Shown here piece after piece: positions 1 to 5,338 of a DNA stretch of 7,934 bases. The stretch is from Deltaproteobacteria bacterium (GTDB lineage: Bacteria; Myxococcota; XYA12-FULL-58-9; JAUUZB01). The notes below the pieces were generated by a model that was not told where the DNA came from, did no database searches, and saw nothing but the letters and a program-made list of their open reading frames with translations. Position 1 is the stretch's first letter, and the number at the start of each line of letters is the position of its first letter. The stretch lies in contig JAUUZB010000131.1 in NCBI GenBank assembly GCA_030590185.1, positions 1 through 7,934 of the forward strand. Reading direction: 5' to 3'. The position numbers and the translations under genes are program-made.

Positions 1-252
1 AACGAGGTGGTGGTGGAGCTGGTCCCCAAGGAGCCGCTGGCCAACATCGAGCGGGTAGCGCTAGTCATCGATCCGGTCAGCAAACGGGTGGTGATGACCA
101 CCACCTTCGACTCCCTGGGCTACCGCACCGAGTATCGCTTCACCGACCTCCAGTTCAATGCGCAGGTCTCGGACGATAAGTTCCTGTTCGAAAAACCTGC
201 CGGGGTTCAGGAATTGCGGGCCACCGATATGATCAACGCCCAGCCGAAGTGA
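1..252 (+). CDS. lolA: LolA-like outer-membrane lipoprotein carrier protein, 3' part (5' end outside window)
   Basis: Reading frame 1 is open from the first base to a TGA at 250-252, giving the last 83 residues of a longer protein. In Gram-negative bacteria LolA is the periplasmic chaperone that takes lipoproteins released from the inner membrane by LolCDE and hands them to the outer-membrane receptor LolB. The visible part fits the C-terminal half of the LolA half-barrel: 'ELVPKEP', alternating strands with 'VALVIDPVSKRVV' and 'DSLGYRTEYRFTDLQFN', then the closing 'FLFEKPAGVQEL', which matches the family's F-x-F-x-x-P-x-G-V signature. The signal peptide and N-terminal half lie upstream. A lipoprotein gene follows after 15 nt and is probably in the same transcript. 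The family call is by motif and strand pattern. A related LolA-like carrier such as a LolA-fold scaffold protein is the main alternative. Confidence 0.72.
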   Translation, partial: NEVVVELVPKEPLANIERVALVIDPVSKRVVMTTTFDSLGYRTEYRFTDLQFNAQVSDDKFLFEKPAGVQELRATDMINAQPK

Positions 253-267
253 CGCAGGAGGAACGGC

Positions 268-492
268 ATGAGACGCATCACGGTTGTGATCCTACTGGCG
301 GCGGGACTGATGCTCGGAGCCTGTGGTGACGGAGAGCCCGTCACCTGTAACGCCGACGCGGACTGCAACGACTCAGAGGCCTGCGAGCGCAACCTCTGCA
401 AGGTTTGCGAGGCGCTCTGCGTGACCAGCGACGACTGCACCGCGCCGTACGCGTGCGATGATTACGGCAACGGCTGTACCCTCTGTCGCTGA
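268..492 (+). CDS. Small cysteine-rich lipoprotein with a duplicated five-cysteine module
   Basis: This is a 74-residue protein starting at ATG 268, with a strong ribosome-binding site AGGAGG at 256-261 and a 6-nt spacer. Residues 1-18 form a short lipoprotein signal (MRR, then a hydrophobic run), ending in the lipobox L16-G17-A18-C19. Signal peptidase II would cleave before C19, which would be lipidated. The next residues are G20 and D21; Asp at +2 would signal inner-membrane retention in enterics, but here the Asp is at +3. The mature part holds ten further cysteines (27, 33, 39, 44, 47, 51, 57, 63, 70, 73). They form two copies of C-x5-C-x5-C-x(4 or 6)-C-x2-C, which suggests a disulfide-stapled, duplicated mini-domain rich in Asp. 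Such 'CxxDxDC' proteins are common in myxobacterial-type genomes, and their function is unknown. The adjacent LolA-like carrier is a natural partner for its export. I do not recognise a named family. Confidence 0.82.
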   Translation: MRRITVVILLAAGLMLGACGDGEPVTCNADADCNDSEACERNLCKVCEALCVTSDDCTAPYACDDYGNGCTLCR

Positions 493-510
493 GCCACTCG
501 CCCGGCTCAG
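489..510 (+). terminator. Hairpin over the lipoprotein gene stop codon (possible terminator)
   Basis: CTGAGCC at 489-495 and GGCTCAG at 504-510 form a perfect 7-bp stem with an 8-nt loop, and the stem includes the TGA stop of the Cys-rich lipoprotein gene. No T-run follows, so it is at best a weak or U-less terminator or an mRNA-stabilising 3' hairpin. The rest of the gap to 559 shows no convincing promoter. Confidence 0.35.
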
Positions 511-559
511 AGATCGTTCCGACCTCGCCTCCGGCCCTCCCATGGGTTAAGCAATAGGG

Positions 560-979
560 GTGGCTATCCCACCCCAACCACTCGATGAGCTCTTGAACGA
601 GGCCGCCACCGTGGTCGTGGCCGAGGTCGAGGCGTTCTGGAATCCGCTGACCAAAGAGTGGCAGACCGCGGTGTTCGCGGATGAGCCGGAGGCAGATTCT
701 GCGGTAGGCAACTTGTCCCGGCCGATCGGTGCGGCCTCGGACCGGCCAGCGCAACGGCTCATGCTCCAGGTGTCGCGAACCTTGAGGGGGGTGAGCGCCG
801 ACGAGATCGAGGTCGACAAGCCGTCAGGGGACTATCTTCTCGTGCCTGGTCACCGGGGCGCTTTCCTGCTCGCCAGCGGTGAGAGTCGACCGGTGATCCT
901 CGGCCGCTACGGGCCTGATGCCTTTACCGTGGCACAAATCGAGGACGCCCTGGCCGTTGGTGCGGATAATCCGAGCTAG
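560..979 (+). CDS. Uncharacterised 139-residue protein upstream of the calpain-like protease
   Basis: I do not recognise a named family. The frame is closed upstream by TAA at 548-550, and GTG 560 is the first usable start. Only an A/G-rich AGGGG abuts it (556-560), so TTG 593 or an internal GTG cannot be excluded. No signal peptide or membrane segment is seen. The pattern is 'DELLNEAATVVVAEVEAF' (about 9-26), an acidic linker, then 'RLMLQVSRTLRG' (about 67-78), 'EIEVDKPSGDYLLVPGHRGAFLLAS' and a C-terminal helix after 'AFTVAQIEDAL'. This alternation of strands (a 'potential-for-V-x-G-V ... vlkG ... G-x-x-llFL' layout) resembles small beta-barrel proteins of unknown function, often seen in high-GC bacteria. 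The next gene begins 5 nt after this stop without a clear Shine-Dalgarno, suggesting translational coupling. A regulatory or inhibitory role toward the protease is conjecture from position only. Confidence 0.62.
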   Translation: MAIPPQPLDELLNEAATVVVAEVEAFWNPLTKEWQTAVFADEPEADSAVGNLSRPIGAASDRPAQRLMLQVSRTLRGVSADEIEVDKPSGDYLLVPGHRGAFLLASGESRPVILGRYGPDAFTVAQIEDALAVGADNPS

Positions 980-984
980 CAACG

Positions 985-2352
985 ATGTCGATCTCCGACG
1001 TCAAGTTCTCCCGTGCCGGGGACCAGGTCATCCTGGAGGGCCAAACCCTTCCCAACACCGAGGTGGAGGCGGAGAACCTCAGCGCCGCGCCCTTTGGGCC
1101 GAGCCTTCATCCGGACAGTTTCAGCCGGGTGCAGGCAGACGCCGATGGGCACTTTCGGATGGCGGTGGCGAGCGGCGAGGAGGGGGACCGGGTCCGCTTG
1201 CACGGCCGGCGCGGCCAGGAGGTCGACGTCGTGTCGGTGCGGGTCACCGGCACCGCAAGCCTGGACGGCCGACGCGCCGAGGTGGCCCAACAGGCCCTGC
1301 GCCTGGTGCCGGACGACAATGGCGGCTTCTCCTTCACGAGTGTCTCGCAAAACCCGAAGGTCAGCGAGCCCGGCGCCCAGTTGAAATTCACCAACCGGCG
1401 TACGGGCGAGGCGGTCACCTTCACCCTCGATGACGACGGGCTGCTACCCGCGGGCGCTCGCCTCGCGGGCGTGGCCGGCGACACTTTTGAAATCTCAGCC
1501 TCCGATGGCAACCACAACCCAAACCTCACCGAGAGCTGGAGTTTTCTCGTGGCCCCGCCCGAGCTTCGGCCCGGCGACCCGTTCGAGCCACCCCTCGGCC
1601 ACGATGAGGTGGGCGGCAGGTTCGCGCCGACCCTCCGCCCCTACGGCGGGGACCTGTTCATGGACGGCATCGACGCCAACGATCCAACCCAGGGCGCGGT
1701 GGGCGACTGCTACCTGGTGGGTGGCGTAGCCTCCATCGCGGCCCGCGATCCCGACGCCATCCGCCGGCTGTTCAGCGAGAATGACGACGGCACGGTGACG
1801 GTACGGTTCAAGGCCTTTGACCGGATCGCTGGCCAGTACGTGGATGTTCCGATCACCGTGACCCGGGAGCTCTACACCAAGCGGGGCCGCCCGCTCTACG
1901 GCGCCAGCTCCAACACCCGCAACCCCGGGGCGATGGAGCTGTGGTTCCCCTTGCTGGAAAAGGCCTACGCCGCCTGGAAGGGCGGGTTCGATGGCATCCA
2001 GAGCGGCTACGCCTGCGAGGTATTCGAGGCGATCCTCGGCCGGGAGGGCCGCCATTTCGACCCGGCCGCCATGGGTGCCGACGCCATCTGGAGCCAACTG
2101 CGACGCGCCGAACGCAACGACGAGCCGGTGCTCGCCTGGACCCACCCGGACTCCCTGGGCCGTCCCTATGCCAACACCAGCCTGGTCGCCGATCACGCCT
2201 ACTCGGTGATCGGCACCGAGGAGCGTAACGGCGAGCGCTACGTCCAGATCCGCAACCCGTGGGGTTGCCGCCCCGGCGACGGAAATTTCAGCGTCCCCCT
2301 AGCCGAGCTCGTACGCTACTTCTACGGCGTAGCCATCGCCCGCCCGGATTGA
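985..2352 (+). CDS. Calpain-family (C2-like) cysteine protease with two N-terminal Ig-like repeats
   Basis: This is a 455-residue protein starting at ATG 985. The C-terminal half is a papain-fold calpain catalytic domain (about 215-453). It has the 'QGAVGDCYLVGGVASIA' motif with nucleophile C242 and oxyanion Q236, then 'HAYSV' with H404 and 'NPWG' with N424. These are the three catalytic residues in calpain order and spacing, so activity is expected. The 'ELWFPLLEKAYAAWKGGFDGI' segment is also calpain-typical. Residues about 1-190 hold two similar beta-sandwich segments (about 19-74 and 127-175), each with P-x-(A/T)-x-V/L, an Asp-rich 'DADG'/'DDDG' turn and a 'GD' strand, like bacterial Ig-like domains; the Asp turns could bind calcium. 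No signal peptide or membrane helix is present, so the protein is cytosolic or exported by a non-Sec route. No EF-hand or C2 domain is visible. It follows an uncharacterised gene by 5 nt and has no strong ribosome-binding site of its own. Substrate unknown. Confidence 0.88.
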   Translation: MSISDVKFSRAGDQVILEGQTLPNTEVEAENLSAAPFGPSLHPDSFSRVQADADGHFRMAVASGEEGDRVRLHGRRGQEVDVVSVRVTGTASLDGRRAEVAQQALRLVPDDNGGFSFTSVSQNPKVSEPGAQLKFTNRRTGEAVTFTLDDDGLLPAGARLAGVAGDTFEISASDGNHNPNLTESWSFLVAPPELRPGDPFEPPLGHDEVGGRFAPTLRPYGGDLFMDGIDANDPTQGAVGDCYLVGGVASIAARDPDAIRRLFSENDDGTVTVRFKAFDRIAGQYVDVPITVTRELYTKRGRPLYGASSNTRNPGAMELWFPLLEKAYAAWKGGFDGIQSGYACEVFEAILGREGRHFDPAAMGADAIWSQLRRAERNDEPVLAWTHPDSLGRPYANTSLVADHAYSVIGTEERNGERYVQIRNPWGCRPGDGNFSVPLAELVRYFYGVAIARPD

Positions 2353-2369
2353 GACTGCCCCCGCCCCCG

Positions 2370-2398
2370 TTGCCGCCCCCGCCACCGTCCATTAGGCT
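2370..2398 (+). promoter_or_regulatory. Putative promoter for a leaderless kinase mRNA
   Basis: TTGCCG (2370-2375) and TAGGCT (2393-2398) are separated by 17 nt and match the sigma70 -35 and -10 boxes at 4/6 and 3/6 positions. The GTG start of the kinase gene begins 7 nt after the -10 box, at the expected +1, so the transcript would be leaderless. In agreement, no good Shine-Dalgarno sequence precedes GTG 2405. The surrounding DNA is an extremely C-rich strand (2353-2404), so chance resemblance is possible. Confidence 0.4.
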
Positions 2399-2404
2399 GC
2401 CCCC

Positions 2405-4486
2405 GTGCAGCCCAAACCGCCCAGGGAGTTCTTCGGCAGCTATCACCTGCTCGGTCAGGTCGGCACCGGCGGTGCTGCTCAAGTTTTCAAGGCCCGCCAC
2501 ATCCACCCCGCCTACGGCGATCGTACCTTCTCGCTCAAGCTGTTGCACCACGAGATCGCAACCGACCGCGAGGCGATGCAACGGTTCCGCCGTGAGGCAT
2601 ACGTACTAGCCATGCTGGAGCACCCAAACGTGGTGCGCACCTTCGAGGCGGGCGTCGAGGGTGACGAGCCGTTCATCGCCATGGAGTACGTGGACGGCTG
2701 TGACCTGCACGAGATCACCTGTCGCCACGGCGACGAGCCGTTGCCCCGCTTCATCGCCCTGCACGTGATCGGTGAGATCCTCAAGGGCCTCGTCTATGCT
2801 CACGGCCTCCGGGACAGCGTTCAGAAGCACCTGCGACTGGTGCATCGTGACGTCAAACCCTCGAACATCCTGGTCGCCTTTTCCGGCGAGGTAAAACTCG
2901 CTGATTTCGGCGTCGCCAGCCTGCTTGGTGCGGGTCGCGTCGACCCAGAGGTTGGCGTGCTCGGTACCAAGGGCTACGTGGCCCCCGAAGTCCTGCGTGG
3001 CGAGCCCGCGGATCACCGGGCCGATCTCTATGCCGTGGGGATCATCCTCTATGAGCTGGTCTGTGGCATCAGCCCCTTCGAGGCGGAACGCACCTCGAAA
3101 TTTCTGCGCAACGCGGCCCGGGGTAAGGTCCACCGACCGCGCAAGATCGTGCGTGACCTCCCGCCCGAGATCGAGGAGATCATCCTACGGGCGTTGGAGC
3201 GTCGACCGGAACGGCGCTTCGCGGACGCCGGCGAGATGTTGGCAGCGCTCACGCGCTGCGCGCCGAGTCCCAAGGGGCTCTCCCTGGCGGTCGCTTCCTT
3301 CGTGCGCGGCCTGTTCGCGACCGAAGCCGTGCGGGAGATGCGCGGCAGCCTGGACCGGCTGCCGACCGCGCCCAGGTTGGTTATTTACGGTGGCCCCGCC
3401 AACAACGCGACCCTGGCGGAGGCCTTGAGCGGTGCGGGCAACGAGATCGATACGGCCGGTTCGGTGGTCACCCTCGAACGGGCCCTGCGGGGGCGACCGG
3501 ATGTGGTGCTGGTCGATCTGAACGCCCAGGGCCTCTTGTCCGGGGCGCTCGGTTTCTCCTGGGGTGAGCGCGCCAGCCAGGTGCCCGTGATCGCCACCTG
3601 TGATGAGCTCGACCCGGCGCGGGTAAGGGCGGCGGTTTCCATCGGCGCCTGTGACATCCTGGTGGCGCCCCATCGGTCGGCGCGGGTGGTCACCGCGGTT
3701 CAGACCGAGTTGCTCCGGGCCGCGAGCCCGGCCTCGGCCGATACGGTCGGCCCGGACGAAGCGACCGAAGCCCGCGTGCGGGTTCGGGTGGTCTCGACCG
3801 ACGAGGCGTTCGCCGAGGAGCTCGCTGGCGTACTCGTGGAATGGGGCTACCGCGCCGACGTCTCCAGCCACCCGCGCCACGCACTCGAGGAGACCCAGCG
3901 TAGCAGTCACCACGGGGTGATCTACGACCTCGGCGCGGACGCCAGCGGTGATCTCGCCTTCGCCGACCGTTTCCGGCGCTGCCCCGGCATGGCCGCCGTG
4001 CCGGTGGTCTACCTCGCGCCACCCCGCGCGCCGCGGCCTCCGCTGCCGGAGCTGTGCGCGATCTGCTCGCGCGCTGATTCACCGGCCACCATCATCGCGG
4101 TGCTCAACGAGCTTCGCCTCGGCAGCGATGGCAGCCGCGTCTTTCGACGTTTCGGGTGTGACCTCGAGGCCAAGCTACGCTACGGCGGCCGCTCCTTTGC
4201 GGCCCGAGCGGTTGACCTCTCCCGTGGCGGACTTCTGTTGCGCTGCCTAAAGATCCCGCCGGTGGGGCGCGCGGTACGCATCACCTTGATCCACGGTGGT
4301 GACGAGATCGAGATGCCCGGGGTGATGGTCAGGGTGGAGCCGCCGCAGCGCGGCGAGCACGGCGCCCGGTTGGCGATCGCCTTTCGGTTGGGCTCGCCAC
4401 GGATCGAGGCTCGCCTGGTCGGGCTGATCGGCGCCCTCTCCACCGGCGCCCGGTTGAAGAGCGCGCCAGCGGCGTCGCCGAGGTAG
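2405..4486 (+). CDS. Hanks-type Ser/Thr protein kinase with two receiver-like domains and a PilZ domain
   Basis: This is a 693-residue protein, GTG start at 2405, with no membrane segment, so a soluble cytoplasmic kinase. Kinase domain about 13-282: glycine loop 'GTGGAAQVF' (20-28), ATP-binding K45, helix-C E64, 'HRDVKPSN' with catalytic D149, 'DFG' with D167, T188 in the activation segment and 'APE' at 193-195. All key residues are present, and it is an RD kinase, so activity is expected. Residues about 324-440 and 457-565 look like two response-regulator receiver folds, keeping a central Asp (D371 and D508) after a hydrophobic strand. The first lacks the acidic pair of strand 1 and has 'VAPH' where the receiver 'KP' is expected. 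Both are probably pseudo-receivers. A PilZ domain (about 579-672) has 'DLSRGG' (604-609), but the upstream arginine motif reads R581-R-F-G-C585, with Cys where the second Arg belongs. The protein likely integrates phosphorylation with another signal; its targets are unknown. It is preceded by a probable leaderless promoter and followed by convergent genes. Confidence 0.9.
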   Translation: MQPKPPREFFGSYHLLGQVGTGGAAQVFKARHIHPAYGDRTFSLKLLHHEIATDREAMQRFRREAYVLAMLEHPNVVRTFEAGVEGDEPFIAMEYVDGCDLHEITCRHGDEPLPRFIALHVIGEILKGLVYAHGLRDSVQKHLRLVHRDVKPSNILVAFSGEVKLADFGVASLLGAGRVDPEVGVLGTKGYVAPEVLRGEPADHRADLYAVGIILYELVCGISPFEAERTSKFLRNAARGKVHRPRKIVRDLPPEIEEIILRALERRPERRFADAGEMLAALTRCAPSPKGLSLAVASFVRGLFATEAVREMRGSLDRLPTAPRLVIYGGPANNATLAEALSGAGNEIDTAGSVVTLERALRGRPDVVLVDLNAQGLLSGALGFSWGERASQVPVIATCDELDPARVRAAVSIGACDILVAPHRSARVVTAVQTELLRAASPASADTVGPDEATEARVRVRVVSTDEAFAEELAGVLVEWGYRADVSSHPRHALEETQRSSHHGVIYDLGADASGDLAFADRFRRCPGMAAVPVVYLAPPRAPRPPLPELCAICSRADSPATIIAVLNELRLGSDGSRVFRRFGCDLEAKLRYGGRSFAARAVDLSRGGLLLRCLKIPPVGRAVRITLIHGGDEIEMPGVMVRVEPPQRGEHGARLAIAFRLGSPRIEARLVGLIGALSTGARLKSAPAASPR

Positions 4487-4491
4487 GCTAT

Positions 4492-4555
4492 CGGCCGGGC
4501 TGGTCCGGGGTCGTGCTCGCCCCCCCCCCTCCTCACGGTCGATCCCGCCCGGCCG
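4492..4555. terminator. Inverted repeat in the convergent gap (weak terminator candidate)
   Basis: CGGCCGGGC (4492-4500) and GCCCGGCCG (4547-4555) are exact reverse complements, 9 bp each with a 46-nt loop. They lie in the 87-nt gap between the convergent kinase and sirtuin genes, where a bidirectional terminator would be useful. There is no T-tract on either side and the loop is long, so this may be only GC-rich chance pairing. Confidence 0.25.
4520..4529 (+). repeat. Homopolymer run of ten C
   Basis: Ten consecutive C residues lie between the convergent kinase and sirtuin genes. They sit in the loop of the flanking inverted repeat. The tract is outside any coding frame, so slippage would not switch a protein. 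Length errors in sequencing are likely here. Confidence 0.85.
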
Positions 4556-4573
4556 CCCGTCTCACACCACGAG

Positions 4574-5338
4574 CTAGTCCCTCGCCCCGCGCACCATGGC
4601 CGGCAGCACGTCGCTGATCCCCTCCCGAAACGACAGGTGGGCGCGGCCATCGATCGGCGTCGGCTCTCGGTTGATGATGATCAAGCGGGCGCTGGCCTCG
4701 AGGGCCTGCTCTGGGAAGCCATTGGCCGGCGAGACCAACAACGAGGAGCCCGCCACGATGAACAGATCGCAGGCCGCGCTCGCCGCCTCGGCGAGATCGA
4801 TTTCCCGGCTGGGCATCGGATCGCCGAAGTTGACCACGCTGGAGATGGGGCGACCACCGCAGGCACAGGCCGGTTAGCCCTCGACCGGTTGCTGGGTACG
4901 GTAGCCCCTGCCGAAGCGCGATTCGTCCCAGCCGATATCAGGGTGGGCAAAGCGTCGGTCGCAGGCGAGGCACTTCATCAGCGCGCCGTTGCCGTGCAGC
5001 TCTACGATACGATCCGGCTCGATGCCCGACAGCAGGTGCAGGTTGTCGACGTTCTGTGAGATCAGGAGCCTCAGTTTGCCCAGGGCCTGGAGCTCCACCA
5101 CGGCGAGATGTCCGGCGTTGGGCAGCACCTGGTCCGGGTTGACCTTCCAGCGCGGCGGGGGCAAGCCCTTGTCCCGGCGGGTCCACACCCCGTCAGGTCC
5201 ACGGAAGTCCGGTACCCCCGAGTCGGTGCTGATGCCGGCGCCGGTGAAGATCACCACCGCCTCACAATCGGCTAGCCATTGGCTAGCGCGGGCGAGGCGG
5301 CCCGCGAGGGGCTCGGTCTGCGTCGTCACGTTGCTCAC
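4574..5338 (-). pseudogene. Sirtuin (NAD-dependent protein deacylase) interrupted by an in-frame TAA
   Basis: Sirtuins remove acyl groups from protein lysines using NAD and release nicotinamide. The 5' part (154 residues from GTG 5338) has 'FTGAGISTDSGVPDFRGPDGVW' features: GAG at 33-35 and DFR at 44-46 for NAD binding, 'QNVDNLH' (95-101), catalytic H115 in 'ELHGN', and the zinc pair C123/C126. A TAA at 4876-4874 is codon 155. The same frame then continues with no further stop to TAG 4576-4574: 'PACACGG' supplies the second zinc pair (C158/C160), followed by 'FGDPMP', the NAD-site 'GSSLLVSPANGFPEQA' and 'INREPTPIDGRAHLSF'. Read through, it would be about 254 residues, normal for the family. 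The GVPDFRGPxGVW and ELHGN motifs lean toward SIRT6-like class IV sirtuins. The start overlaps the RuBisCO-like gene stop by 4 nt (GTGA), making it the last gene of the operon. As written, both fragments lack half of the zinc or NAD site and should be inactive. Sequencing error remains possible. Confidence 0.85.

Noticed and set aside
918..1433. 171-codon plus-strand frame overlapping the 139-residue gene and the calpain start
   Set aside because: Frame-shifted Gly/Arg/Pro-rich reading of the true genes, with no motif.
1495..2196. Long minus-strand open frame (233 codons) opposite the calpain-like gene
   Set aside because: It is the antisense shadow of a gene with clear catalytic motifs. Its translation has no recognisable motif and no ribosome-binding site, and long antisense frames are expected at this GC content.
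985..2352. Secreted toxin or type-specific effector role for the calpain-like protease
   Set aside because: No signal peptide, delivery domain or immunity-like neighbour with a recognised motif is visible; only position-based conjecture remains.
2259..2609. Proline-rich plus-strand frame across the calpain/kinase gap
   Set aside because: Translation of the C-rich gap (2353-2404) plus out-of-frame ends of two real genes.
3185..3913. Long minus-strand open frame (242 codons) opposite the kinase gene
   Set aside because: Antisense shadow of the pseudo-receiver region of a well-supported gene; composition is low in plausible domain patterns.
4574..4837. C-terminal sirtuin piece as a separate gene
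   Set aside because: It is in the same frame as the upstream piece, lacks its own ribosome-binding site and the NAD/catalytic half, and its family motifs complete those of the upstream piece.
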